Below, piece by piece: positions 35,132 through 45,034 of a DNA stretch of 64,000 nucleotides (position 1 is its first letter; the number at the start of each line of letters is the position of its first letter). The notes under the pieces are model-generated. The model saw only the letters and a program-made list of their open reading frames with translations, searched no databases and was not told the origin of the DNA. Source of the stretch: an uncultured Lachnospiraceae bacterium (lineage in GTDB: Bacteria; Bacillota; Clostridia; Lachnospirales; Lachnospiraceae); assembly GCA_900549665.1 (NCBI GenBank), contig URPH01000002.1:149643-213642 (forward strand), read 5' to 3'. A program made the translations under genes and the position numbers.

Positions 35132-37597
35132 CTAATTGTACCAATAGTAATAGGTGGGATTATAGGTATATGTATTACCTGCATAATTACATTTATACTG
35201 TGATCCGGACTTGTAAGTTCTAGCAGTTGCCGTAGTTCCATCCGCCTTATAAACTGTTATATTAACTGTATTTCCTCTATTGACAGCTGTAAGCGGATAC
35301 ATACTTGATCCACTCATATTAGCAGTTGTCGCCGGACCCGGAATAAAAATACTCTGATTCAGTACATTTGCCATATAAACTGTCATATCTGTACAGGGAG
35401 ATGTATAGAACTGATATCCATAATGCCCATCCGTAATCGGACCATTTACCTTTCTTTGCGAATCATTGGCACAGAGTTTATAATAATCCTCTGCTGTAAA
35501 TCTCACTGTCATAGGTTCCGGATTGTATACAAGTGAATCCTTTGCTTTAATGGAAACACGCATTGTATCTACATAATGTTTAACATCACCGTATGTACTT
35601 TGTACGGTGCATGACAGATATGGATTCAAATCATGATTGGTTCCGGATAAGTTCGTTCCAAAGGATGCATCATCCTTGTTGTTTTTCACATAAATACCAA
35701 AATATTTATCACTGATAATATTATAATAGTCCGTCTTGATTTTCACATCCTCAGATTGTCCTCTCTGGATAACCAGAAAATCCTGACTTGGAGATGCTCT
35801 GTGTACCAATACCGGTGCAATCCAGTAATAAACTGTTACTGTAGCGTCAGAAGGCGATGTACGGAAATATAATTCAATATTACCGCAGTTACTATAGAAA
35901 TTGAGCATCTGACTATTGGTATACTGGAATGATTCATAATCCAGATATGCATACCATTCATCGCCAATCTGTTCAACCTTGAAACCGGAGTTTTCAAAAC
36001 CTCCGCCGCCGCCACCCGGGCCTTCTCCAACGAAAACAATATTACCATTTCTGAAGTCATTTAACACATCAGCACGTCCGCCATAGTTTAATCCCGGCAT
36101 ATTATCCGCATATTCCTGCGCAAATTCTTTTAAATTCACGTAGAAACCACGGCTGTTAAATCCGCCTCCTGTCTCACGGTCTCTCGGAGCTACGCCAAGA
36201 ACATAGGAAGAACTGACACTGGGATCAAATTTGGACGTAACAGTTACTTTGTATAACTGTCCGTTTTTTGCATTGGAGCCAAACTTAATTGTATTAATTG
36301 TTGAACTGTCGGTTTCTGAATACTGTAATGATGCAAAGCTTGCAGGACAATCCTTCCACTGACCGTCAGGCTCGCCTTTCTGTCTCATTTGAATCTTCCA
36401 GGTCAGACCTCCACCGTAAGGTACCCATTTCTGGATAACATTAGCCCTTAAGACCATCGGTTGGTATACGCCATAGCTGTTGGGGACTGCATATGCTTTT
36501 GCTTCGGAAGAAGACTCTCCCATATCATCATAAGCTGCTTTCCAGCTTGTATATCCTGATGTCGGATTGATATTGATACTCTTTACCCGGCGAAGATGAA
36601 TCTTGGACTGCTTGGATGCCGCACTTACTGTATTACCGTCTGCATCCGTAGCTGATTTGGCAACGGAAACCGTAAAATCATCAATAGATGAATTTCTGAA
36701 ATCATATCCATCCTTGATCCTGAGCTTTGCATTTTTACTAAGTGTCTTGTTACCATCTGCATCTGTTGCTGCCTCCGGCATCTCAAAGCCGTTGATATCC
36801 GCACCGTTTAAGTTCCACTCAACTTTATCATCTGCAATACTCTTATTGGAGGTAACAGAAGACTTAAACTCAATTTCCTTTGACAGGAGACTTCTTTTAC
36901 TTCCATCTGAGATTTCATTGATATAATAATAATTTCCGGGAGCACCTCCGACAATATCAATATAAACCTGCTTGGGCTGTAATCCTAAAACAAGTTTCAT
37001 CGGATCATTTGCATTGGTGTTTTCGGGAGTTTTATCTGCATAAGCTCGATTACGCATCAGCACCTGATAATTGCCATTGTAGGTCCGGTTATTTTTAGTA
37101 TAGGATAACTGAAAATCAATAATGTTATCCTTTTCAACATGTGAAGTATCTACACTGAAATCCGTGATATAATTTCCAAGAAGTGAAAAGGTAAAAGTAC
37201 TCCAGCTGCCACCGGCAGGCTTGGTTCTTTCACCAAGATAGAGCTTGTTTTCCGCAGTTCTGGCAATCACATAATCAGCCGCATTGGAATCACGGTCAAG
37301 CGAATGGAGCACCAAAATCTTGCTAAGGGTATTATCATAAGCGGCATCAATGGTTTCAGTACACAAATTTTCTGCATCATATGAATCGATAGCATATTCG
37401 GAAATTGCATTGGCCACAAGCTGTGCTTCTGACTGAAGCTGTGTTTCCACACTCATTTTGCTGTAATTTCTGGAGGATGATGTCATCATAAATGCAACGA
37501 TCGTAGAAATTACCGCCAGAATACCTATTGCAACAACCAGCTCCACCAAAGAAAAGCCCTTATTACATTTATTCTTTTCTGCCATAAAAACCTTCAT
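35132..37597 (-). CDS. Large prepilin (821 aa) with Ig-like extracellular domains, PilW/GspJ position
   Basis: A class III leader and methylation motif is present: CNKG|FSLVELVVAIGILAVISTIVAFMM, with Glu at +5 of the mature protein, so PilD should process it. The helix is followed by about 780 residues of beta-rich sequence: segments around residues 210-350 look like Ig-fold repeats (KEIEFKSSVTSNKSI.., KLRIKDGYDF..), then a Gly run (GEGPGGGGGG) and a Tyr-rich C-terminus (TYYYWYN). Minor pilins are usually 150-350 residues, so this is very large. Start ATG 37597 or 37585; a longer frame overlaps the previous gene. Predicted minor pilin of the tip complex (inference). Confidence 0.75.
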   Translation of the reverse strand: MKVFMAEKNKCNKGFSLVELVVAIGILAVISTIVAFMMTSSSRNYSKMSVETQLQSEAQLVANAISEYAIDSYDAENLCTETIDAAYDNTLSKILVLHSLDRDSNAADYVIARTAENKLYLGERTKPAGGSWSTFTFSLLGNYITDFSVDTSHVEKDNIIDFQLSYTKNNRTYNGNYQVLMRNRAYADKTPENTNANDPMKLVLGLQPKQVYIDIVGGAPGNYYYINEISDGSKRSLLSKEIEFKSSVTSNKSIADDKVEWNLNGADINGFEMPEAATDADGNKTLSKNAKLRIKDGYDFRNSSIDDFTVSVAKSATDADGNTVSAASKQSKIHLRRVKSININPTSGYTSWKAAYDDMGESSSEAKAYAVPNSYGVYQPMVLRANVIQKWVPYGGGLTWKIQMRQKGEPDGQWKDCPASFASLQYSETDSSTINTIKFGSNAKNGQLYKVTVTSKFDPSVSSSYVLGVAPRDRETGGGFNSRGFYVNLKEFAQEYADNMPGLNYGGRADVLNDFRNGNIVFVGEGPGGGGGGFENSGFKVEQIGDEWYAYLDYESFQYTNSQMLNFYSNCGNIELYFRTSPSDATVTVYYWIAPVLVHRASPSQDFLVIQRGQSEDVKIKTDYYNIISDKYFGIYVKNNKDDASFGTNLSGTNHDLNPYLSCTVQSTYGDVKHYVDTMRVSIKAKDSLVYNPEPMTVRFTAEDYYKLCANDSQRKVNGPITDGHYGYQFYTSPCTDMTVYMANVLNQSIFIPGPATTANMSGSSMYPLTAVNRGNTVNITVYKADGTTATARTYKSGSQYKCNYAGNTYTYNPTYYYWYN

Positions 37598-37634
37598 ACC
37601 TTCTTCTCCCACTCTTATCTTTCCCGGAATAATC

Positions 37635-38177
37635 CTAATATCTGCCAATTACCTTTCCGGTCTTTGCCACAAGTTCTATCTTGTAGCTTCTGCTCCCCTG
37701 CGATACAGTTATAGCACTGATATTAGCTGTCTTGTCTACAGATCCTCTTTTCCCGACATACAATGCTCCGATACTGCGGTCATAACAAAGATACAGCGGA
37801 TTGGATGCATCAACATTATGCTGTCCGGAATCATCGGTATAGGTAACCTTGACAGACGAGGTACGGCTGACCTTAGCGGTGTCCTCCTCATAGGATGCAA
37901 TCGAACCTCCTGAATATTTGGGGTAATAAGCAGTCGCATAATATTTACCGTCTGAACCTACCTTCAGCTCCCAGTATGCATCCCCGGTATTTTGCTGCTT
38001 ACTCAGCGATTTGACCTTTGATCCATTTAAGCTGCTTGCGATCTTTCCCGCACATTCCCTTGCCCGGTAGCCTGACATGTGGCTGATCCAGCTCAGTCCG
38101 ATTCCACCAAGAATAGCGATCACAGCAATCACAACTACTAATTCTATTAAAGAAAAACCTGCATTTTTATTTTTCAT
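37635..38177 (-). CDS. Minor pilin, GspH/FimT-like
   Basis: This 180-residue prepilin has the leader MKNKNAG|FSLIELVVVIAVIAILGG, with Glu5 present, and a small globular domain that fits GspH/FimT-type minor pilins (VKSLSKQQNTGDAYWELKV…, ending SRSYKIELVAKTGKVIGRY). It lies between the PilX-like and the large prepilin genes, as GspH lies among minor pseudopilins in type II secretion. It is the only minor pilin here of normal size. Confidence 0.8.
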   Translation of the reverse strand: MKNKNAGFSLIELVVVIAVIAILGGIGLSWISHMSGYRARECAGKIASSLNGSKVKSLSKQQNTGDAYWELKVGSDGKYYATAYYPKYSGGSIASYEEDTAKVSRTSSVKVTYTDDSGQHNVDASNPLYLCYDRSIGALYVGKRGSVDKTANISAITVSQGSRSYKIELVAKTGKVIGRY

Positions 38178-38187
38178 GCGATATCCC

Positions 38188-40758
38188 CTATTCCTTCTTC
38201 CAGTTCTGGTATGTAATCAGATCAGATAACTTAATTGCATCGTCACCGCTTCCTGCTGTAACAATACCATAAGAGATCTGTCCGCTGGTACCCAGTGCAT
38301 CATATACATAGGTTGATGTATTTAAGACAGGATCCACATATGCAAGCTGCATTGCCTTTACAACCTTGGTCGGATTGTAGGTAATCTTTGAACAGCGGCT
38401 GCAGATATAAATATTGCCACCGGCAAGGATCAGTCCATCATAATTGCCATCTACATATACATCACCGCTTGTGATGATCACAGCTGTATTATCAGGACAT
38501 GCCGTACTCGGATAAACAACATTTCCGGTTCCGACATAGGCACTTACCTCTGACGGATCTGCCGGGATCGAATTAAAGACGAAGCTCATGCTGTTCATTT
38601 TGGTAAGCGCTGCACTGTCCACCAGATTGTCAAACACATCGGATGTCTGCTGACCGCTTGTCATAGCATCATAATTGTCCTTTAAGGTATGCATCAGAGC
38701 TTCATGCTTTTGTGAAAACTCTTCCTGCCACAGACCCATATTGAGATATTTTGAAGAATCCTCATTGGAATCCTTTATTACAACAACTTCTTTTTTATTG
38801 TTTAAATAAAACATATTGCCGGCAAGTGTCAGCTGGTTATTTAAACGGGTATTCCATTTCAACTGTCTGATATAGGAATTTACATACGAATTTACTGCTG
38901 ACGGAGCATATTCACAATATGCACGGTAAAAATCGTTGGCCTGATTCTCATCAGATGAAAAGTCAAGATACAGATATACCATAACCGTACCGTTGATCCT
39001 GCGGTATACTGTCTTGTAGCTGCCGGTGTATGCTGCTGTCCCCATCTCTGACCACAACACAGACAATCTTACCGGTTCATATTTATATGCATCCCTGGTT
39101 GCTGTCTTTTCCTTTGTGATATCAAAAACAGCGGTTGAAGGATGGGTCTGATAAAATTTTTCTTTAAAATTTTTATACTCACTGCTCTCTGTATCCGGTG
39201 TGTTGAGCAGCTTATCATATTCTGCATAGGTCATAGGGTTTTTGGTTATGATCTGCTGGTCGGTACCCTTTACATATCCGATACATTCTGACGGAACAAG
39301 ATAAAACAGCTGGTTAGCCTTGACAGACATAGCCTCACCCATCATAATGTCGGCTGTGTTTTGCGGGATATCTTTATTTCCGGCCAGAGTATTGGCACTT
39401 TTAATCTGATCATACTGTGATGAATCCAGCATATCATCATACTGACCGTCATATGTTTCCACATCCGCAATCTTATCACCCTGAATATTCTGATTCTTGG
39501 CAGCATCCTGTAATTCAGCAGTGGTTGAATCCTTTGCAAATACACTTGCGAGTGACAGACGATCCTTGTCGGCATCATATTTTTTTGCTCCGACATATGC
39601 ATGACCGGATAAAACCAGCTCATCCAGCAAGGAAAAATCAAGCGTTGTGTCAGCTCCATTGATCAGAATAGAGCTGCTTCCTTTTGATTCGGTATTATCA
39701 TTGCCGTATCCTCTGTAATGTCCCTTTAAATAGATCCGGCTGCTACGTCCGCCAATATCCAGATCATCTCCCACATACATATTTCCGTCACCACGGAAAT
39801 TGGAGGATGTAATATTGATATCTTCTACATAGGTATCATATTTTTCACCAATATTCACACCCGCTGTTGTATCAGACGCCTTATTAACATCAATGGAATC
39901 AGCGATCAGACGATATGTAAGATCCAGTCCGTTAAGTTCATCCTGTGGATCCCTGATAAACTCAACTCCGGCCTGATTGCCTACCTTTAACCCATTCTTT
40001 CCACCATAAACACTTCCTGATATCTTCAATGTAGAAGATCCCTTATTGACAGTGACTCCGGCGGGAAGTGCTGTTGTGTCACTGCTGTCATTGATCAGTG
40101 AATTGTTGGCAACGAGAGAAAACTCTTCAAGATTGAGCTTTGCAGCACTCTGGGCAAAATCAATATCCGGCACCTTCAGACGGATATCCGTTTCGATCAT
40201 GGAAATATACCCATCACTGTTGGTATATACAACCTTGATATTTTTGATCGTATAATAATCCTTATTGGTAAGCACCAGCTTATTGTCACCGCCGATAGCC
40301 TCCAGATACGCACCTTCATCACCTGCTGAGGATGCCAGCTTTAAATCGGCTGCTGTCCACATATCGGTCAGGTGATCCTTATCCCATTTCGTATTATCTG
40401 AGGCGTCACACACCTTATCTCTCAGATTTTCTGTATAGTATGTTTTAAAATTGAGTGTCATGGTATCTGCATCTATATTGGCAGAATTTTTTAATGCCTT
40501 GACATATGCCTCAGACATACTGTCTGAAATATCCTGCTGAAGCCCGGCATTGAGAATATCGAGTGCATATTCAGCAGAGTAAAAGTTATCTTTATTTCTC
40601 TTGTCCACATGCTTCATCAGGTAGTTGTAATAAGCCATATATACAAGCATTCCTACAAGCATTCCGATAAAAGCTATCGCAACAATTGCAATAACAATAG
40701 CTGCACCCTTGTTATCCTTTTTTAAAATATCAAGTTTTTTTCTCAACTTAGAAAACAT
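38188..40758 (-). CDS. Giant PilX/GspK-like pilus protein (856 aa) with beta-helix-like repeats
   Basis: The N-terminus KKDNKG|AAIVIAIVAIAFIGMLVGMLVYMAYY has the processing Gly but no Glu at +5, the hallmark of PilX/GspK-type tip pilins. The next helix (FYSAEYALDILNAGLQQDIS) is the usual AE-rich segment of PilX N-domains. Later parts are unlike PilX: short parallel-strand-like repeats at about 230-400 (SSTLKISGSVYGGKNGLKVGNQAG…, GDGNMYVGDDLDIGGRSSRIYLKG) and 775-800 (GDVYVDGNYDGLILAGGNIYI), which look like bactofilin or beta-helix coils. Complete gene, good ribosome site. Probably a large tip component; exact role unknown. Confidence 0.72.
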   Translation of the reverse strand: MFSKLRKKLDILKKDNKGAAIVIAIVAIAFIGMLVGMLVYMAYYNYLMKHVDKRNKDNFYSAEYALDILNAGLQQDISDSMSEAYVKALKNSANIDADTMTLNFKTYYTENLRDKVCDASDNTKWDKDHLTDMWTAADLKLASSAGDEGAYLEAIGGDNKLVLTNKDYYTIKNIKVVYTNSDGYISMIETDIRLKVPDIDFAQSAAKLNLEEFSLVANNSLINDSSDTTALPAGVTVNKGSSTLKISGSVYGGKNGLKVGNQAGVEFIRDPQDELNGLDLTYRLIADSIDVNKASDTTAGVNIGEKYDTYVEDINITSSNFRGDGNMYVGDDLDIGGRSSRIYLKGHYRGYGNDNTESKGSSSILINGADTTLDFSLLDELVLSGHAYVGAKKYDADKDRLSLASVFAKDSTTAELQDAAKNQNIQGDKIADVETYDGQYDDMLDSSQYDQIKSANTLAGNKDIPQNTADIMMGEAMSVKANQLFYLVPSECIGYVKGTDQQIITKNPMTYAEYDKLLNTPDTESSEYKNFKEKFYQTHPSTAVFDITKEKTATRDAYKYEPVRLSVLWSEMGTAAYTGSYKTVYRRINGTVMVYLYLDFSSDENQANDFYRAYCEYAPSAVNSYVNSYIRQLKWNTRLNNQLTLAGNMFYLNNKKEVVVIKDSNEDSSKYLNMGLWQEEFSQKHEALMHTLKDNYDAMTSGQQTSDVFDNLVDSAALTKMNSMSFVFNSIPADPSEVSAYVGTGNVVYPSTACPDNTAVIITSGDVYVDGNYDGLILAGGNIYICSRCSKITYNPTKVVKAMQLAYVDPVLNTSTYVYDALGTSGQISYGIVTAGSGDDAIKLSDLITYQNWKKE

Positions 40759-40804
40759 CTATTGTTCTTCCTTTCCTGCTGATGAAGCCCTCTGTACAGG
40801 CAGT

Positions 40805-42217
40805 TTAATTGGATAAGCCACCGGTATAGGTTGCAATGACATTGGTTTTGCCACTCTCTCGGATTTCAATCTTAACGTCATACAGTACATCTTTTGTCAT
40901 TCTCCTGTATCCGTCCGATACATGATTTTCATAAAAAGCATTGTCCTGAGCCGCTGTATCACCAATTGCGGTCGCCGAATTATAATATATTTTGGAACGG
41001 TCTCTGTCATAATGTGATGCCGATACATCAGAAGATGATACGCCCGGCAAAAGCTCCATGGTTCCTTCTTTATATACACGTTTGTTGCTGTCACTGAGAA
41101 GATCGTATCTTAAATTGGATACAATCTCAACATTATCAACAGAGGCGGCACCGGCTGCTGCTGACGCTTTGGAATTCACATAAACATCACAGCCATAGCT
41201 GCTGTTAAAGCTTATAACCCCCGGATCGGTAAGATTACCTGCATCGACGGTGCGGATCAGATATACAATTACCGGCTGGTTGGTCGTATTGTTGATCTCT
41301 ATCTTTTCATTGTGATTGGTTTTAGTAGCGCCACTCAGTCCTTCATAGTATAAATAGATGCTTCTGGGCATGATACTCTTGTCTGCCTTGGACAGATTGC
41401 CGCTTCTTTCGACATAAGTAGTAGATGCCTCATCTGCATGTACTCCCGTAAAACCAAGCGAAGCCTTATCCAATACCTTGTAGGTATTGATAACCTCTAC
41501 AGAATAATCCGCATGCGCATCATCACCATTATTGACAAAATTGATTGAAATCGTACGACTGACTTTACCTGAAAAATTAGCAATCGGTGTTGCCGGATTG
41601 GCGGAATGCTTCCTCAATTCGCTATATACCAGTTCTTCTTCTTCTGCCTTGATGGTATCAACCGCATCAAAATAGCGGTCAACCTGTGAGATATTGGCAT
41701 ATTCCTTGCCGTTGATCGCATTTGCAACCTCGGCAGGCGTATAGCTTCCCGCATCCACATTGGTAGTAATCGCTGTGGAATCGATCGTAACTGTCATATC
41801 ATACTTGTTGTAATTACCGCTTGCTGTCTGAACTCCGGAAATCGTATATTCAAATTTTGTCCAGTCCTTGGGCATAGGAGCCGCAACCGCTGTCATGGTT
41901 GGATTGCTCTTTGTAGTTACCTTGCCACTGCAGCCTGAAAGAGTTGTGCCACTCGGCAGGATACGTTTATCTTCCAGAATAGAATTGTTGGAAACAGATG
42001 CGACAAAAAGATACTCCGCATTGTCCTGTGCGGTATACTGGCTCATACCTTCCATAATATCCTGTGCCAGATTTAATGCATTTAACTGCTTTCTGGACTT
42101 TAGATTCATCTTGGAGGACTGTATGAAATTGGCCAGCAGCGGAGAGATTGCAATCGCCAGAATGACGATTGCAATAACAAGCTCCACCAAAGTAAAACCT
42201 TCGTTTTTCTTTTTCAT
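40805..42217 (-). CDS. Prepilin, PilV/GspI-like (470 aa)
   Basis: Leader MKKKNEG|FTLVELVIAIVILAIAISPLLANFIQSSKMNLKSRKQLNALNLAQDIMEGM: a class III prepilin with Glu5 and the conserved N-x2-x-A-L-N-L-A-Q helix of PilV/GspI-type minor pilins. About 400 further residues form a beta-rich extracellular part. At 470 residues it is again longer than usual (about 150-200). The start ATG is preceded by AAAGGGG. Part of the minor pilin block. Confidence 0.8.
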   Translation of the reverse strand: MKKKNEGFTLVELVIAIVILAIAISPLLANFIQSSKMNLKSRKQLNALNLAQDIMEGMSQYTAQDNAEYLFVASVSNNSILEDKRILPSGTTLSGCSGKVTTKSNPTMTAVAAPMPKDWTKFEYTISGVQTASGNYNKYDMTVTIDSTAITTNVDAGSYTPAEVANAINGKEYANISQVDRYFDAVDTIKAEEEELVYSELRKHSANPATPIANFSGKVSRTISINFVNNGDDAHADYSVEVINTYKVLDKASLGFTGVHADEASTTYVERSGNLSKADKSIMPRSIYLYYEGLSGATKTNHNEKIEINNTTNQPVIVYLIRTVDAGNLTDPGVISFNSSYGCDVYVNSKASAAAGAASVDNVEIVSNLRYDLLSDSNKRVYKEGTMELLPGVSSSDVSASHYDRDRSKIYYNSATAIGDTAAQDNAFYENHVSDGYRRMTKDVLYDVKIEIRESGKTNVIATYTGGLSN

Positions 42218-42252
42218 AGATAACCCCTTTAAATTACATCCTGGGAGAAGTA

Positions 42253-43095
42253 TTAATCAGCCTGTTTGTCAGACTTTTTATCAGATGCCTTGTCTGAATC
42301 TCCATTATCTTCTGCATCTTCTGCTTCTGCTGCTTCAGCTTCTTGTGCTGCGTTCTTTTCAGCAGCTATAGCTGCGCTTTTTTCGCCCGTATTGAAGATG
42401 TCACTTGTACCATAAAATACACCGCTAACTTGTGGAGCCGCATATTCTTTTTCGGTTCCGGTCAGGGAATATGCATTGAAAGCCATTGTTGATGCAAGCA
42501 GACCGGTTTCTGTATCAAATACGACTGACAGTGAGTCAATGGATTTTCTGTCAGTATCTGTATTAATGTATGTAACAATATCCTTTAATGAACGATAAGA
42601 GGACTGCATGCTGACACTGATCGGTGTCTGATATAAGCTGATAGCAGGTGTTGTTGTATCAACAGTATCTCCTGCTGCATCATCGGTAGCTTCTGCTCCT
42701 TCTGCCGGGGCTTCTGCAGTCTCTTCAGCTGCAGCCGCTACCTCGATCATGCTTGAGGTACCCATAGCAATTGTAGGGATTTCAGCACCATAATCATTTT
42801 CAACTCCAATGATATACATGATATCATCTTCCGGCTTGTACTCTGCCGGGAAACGGGATTTGATCTCATCAATCTGGATCTGCATTGCAGCTGTATCATC
42901 AATGTACTGCTGTTTGTGATCGGCAAGATCCTGCAGATAATCAACCTCTGTCTGTAAGGTTTCGTTGTCAGCATTCATGGCTGCTGTCTTTTCTGTAAAT
43001 GAAGTATATACAAAGAAATAAATAGCAACCGGGATTAAAATACCAACCAACATGATAAGAATATTAACATCAGATTTTTTCAACTTCATATTCAT
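42253..43095 (-). CDS. PilO-like alignment-complex protein
   Basis: The 280-residue protein has one N-terminal helix (VNILIMLVGILIPVAIYFFV), a coiled coil (TAAMNADNETLQTEVDYLQDLADH) and a ferredoxin-like domain with PISVSMQSSYRSLKDIVTYINTDTDRKSIDSLSVVFD, the usual PilO features. An Ala/Glu-rich insert (about 115-145) and a highly charged Ala/Glu/Asp/Lys tail (about 240-280) are specific to this protein. It follows the PilM-PilN fusion, as PilO follows PilN elsewhere. Confidence 0.82.
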   Translation of the reverse strand: MNMKLKKSDVNILIMLVGILIPVAIYFFVYTSFTEKTAAMNADNETLQTEVDYLQDLADHKQQYIDDTAAMQIQIDEIKSRFPAEYKPEDDIMYIIGVENDYGAEIPTIAMGTSSMIEVAAAAEETAEAPAEGAEATDDAAGDTVDTTTPAISLYQTPISVSMQSSYRSLKDIVTYINTDTDRKSIDSLSVVFDTETGLLASTMAFNAYSLTGTEKEYAAPQVSGVFYGTSDIFNTGEKSAAIAAEKNAAQEAEAAEAEDAEDNGDSDKASDKKSDKQAD

Positions 43096-43107
43096 TGTCT
43101 TCCCCTC

Positions 43108-44925
43108 CTACTCTGCTGTCTCTTCTGCGACAGCTTCATCCGCTGCGTCATCTGCATACATCGGATTGTCTCCATATGTACATGTGACTGCAAAGGTAAC
43201 ACCGCTTACACCTGTCTCATCATCTGTGTATTCGGTAATACCATCTACATAAACATCAGAGAAGTTTTTAAATGTACGGAGATTGATGATCGTACCGGCT
43301 GCCTCTTCCTTGGTACCAACCTCAATAGCCATTGCAATCGTACTGTTATTGGCAGAGAAGGAATTGATCTGTGAATCCTTCGGAAGCTTTTCTTCCAGCT
43401 CGTTGATGACATCAACAAGAGCCTCGTTATTGGTATCGGTAGCATCATAAACAGCCTGTAAGTATTCATAGTCGGATTTGGTACTTACATAAGCATTGTA
43501 AGTTTCTCTTACCGGCTCTAACTGTGCTTTTCTTTCATTTAAAGAATCATTTTTTGTTTTAGCCTGGAAATATGGAACAAGACATATTGCCGCAATAACA
43601 ATGGCAACCACAGCACCTGCACCAAGTACGATGTACGGCAGGCTCTCATTCTGTCCGATAGATGCAAGCTGAGCCTTGGCATCCCCGCCGCCTTTTTTGG
43701 ACTTTGACTCTAAAATCGCAGGCTGGAAACCAACACCGGTAAGTGTTGCACCAATGGCAGCAATATAATCACCAAGGGATACTCCCTGTAAGTGAAGACC
43801 CTGTGTAATATTGGTTCCCGCAAGATCCTTTAATACCTCGACCTCACGTCCCAGCTCCTGTGCAAGCAATCCTGAGAATCCCCAGAAATCTGCGGCAATA
43901 CCGGTAATGATAATATTATCAATCGCTGCATCCCGGTTTTTAGAATTGTAATAGTCAATAACACGAACGATAGATCCGATCAGCTGCTGATAGCTAATCG
44001 TAACATCTCTTCTTAAGCGTAACATTTTTAAGTTGGCACCTGCCTGCTTTGCAGCGACAGTTGTGGAAGCGATCATGGATGTATCACCTGTTGTAGCCGC
44101 ATCTGACTGGGCTTTCGCAGCAGCCTGCTCTAACTTGGCAACCTCAGCCTCTTTCTCAGCAAGCAAGGACTCCTCTTCAGGTCTCATTACCAGGTTGTTA
44201 CGACGGAGTGTCTTGACTGCATCTGTATAGGATAAGAGTTCGCCATACACATCAGTTTCCATCATAATATCAACAATCTGATCCGCTCCGTAAATACCGG
44301 GACGCTGCATGGTAATAACACCATTGTTCGTTACGGTCAACAACGATGATCTTTCATCGATCTTTACGATCAGATTGACACCTTTCTGGAATCTGGTACG
44401 TAATGCCTGGAAAATACAGTTACCGGTATAGTCAATAGAAGAAAGCTCCAGTCCCAGACTGTTAGCTAATGCAGAATATCCTCTCAAAACATCTTCGGGA
44501 GCAGCCATAACCATGATACGGTACTGCTTGGTGCCGGCATCATCCTGCATTGTCTCCATGATATTGTAAGCAAATTCATACTGTGAAGGATCAACCGGGA
44601 AATAATCTGTGATATTGGTCATCAGAAGCTCCCTGATCTGTTTTTCCTTTACAAAAGGAATAACTGCCTCTCTGTTGGCGATCTTTGTAGATGATACAGC
44701 AAAGATTACCTTCTTTGCATTCATTCCGTTTGCTGCAATCGTTGCCTTTAAATCATTGACGTATTCCTCTGTCGGATTGATCAGTCCGTCGTTGAAAATA
44801 CCCTCCGGTGTCTTCATACTGAAAACGCCGTAAACCTGTGGATGTTTTGACTGGTAATCCATCTCAACAACCTGTGTCAAGGAATATCCAATCTCAATAC
44901 CAAGTACTCTTTGTGCCTTTGCCAT
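43108..44925 (-). CDS. PilM-PilN fusion protein of the pilus alignment complex
   Basis: Residues 1-400 are an actin-like PilM (RVLGIEIGYSLTQVVEMD, LSSIDYTGNC, NIIITGIAADFWGFSGLL…, GVSLGDYIAAIGATLTGVG). After a basic linker, a membrane helix at about 429-451 (YIVLGAGAVVAIVIAAICLVPYF) and a coiled coil plus small domain (to 605) match PilN. In Proteobacteria PilN binds PilM through a short cytoplasmic peptide; here both are one chain, making a separate PilN gene unnecessary. Insertion of an Ala/Gln-rich coiled segment at about 250-300 inside the actin fold is unusual. Confidence 0.82.
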   Translation of the reverse strand: MAKAQRVLGIEIGYSLTQVVEMDYQSKHPQVYGVFSMKTPEGIFNDGLINPTEEYVNDLKATIAANGMNAKKVIFAVSSTKIANREAVIPFVKEKQIRELLMTNITDYFPVDPSQYEFAYNIMETMQDDAGTKQYRIMVMAAPEDVLRGYSALANSLGLELSSIDYTGNCIFQALRTRFQKGVNLIVKIDERSSLLTVTNNGVITMQRPGIYGADQIVDIMMETDVYGELLSYTDAVKTLRRNNLVMRPEEESLLAEKEAEVAKLEQAAAKAQSDAATTGDTSMIASTTVAAKQAGANLKMLRLRRDVTISYQQLIGSIVRVIDYYNSKNRDAAIDNIIITGIAADFWGFSGLLAQELGREVEVLKDLAGTNITQGLHLQGVSLGDYIAAIGATLTGVGFQPAILESKSKKGGGDAKAQLASIGQNESLPYIVLGAGAVVAIVIAAICLVPYFQAKTKNDSLNERKAQLEPVRETYNAYVSTKSDYEYLQAVYDATDTNNEALVDVINELEEKLPKDSQINSFSANNSTIAMAIEVGTKEEAAGTIINLRTFKNFSDVYVDGITEYTDDETGVSGVTFAVTCTYGDNPMYADDAADEAVAEETAE

Positions 44926-45034
44926 GATTTACCTCCCTGCAAAAATAGGATTTAACCTTTTATTTCTTTTTTGTATATATATAAAAGTTTGTTTCCACTG
45001 AACTGATCTAATTGTTTTTCATAAGAATTCAGAT

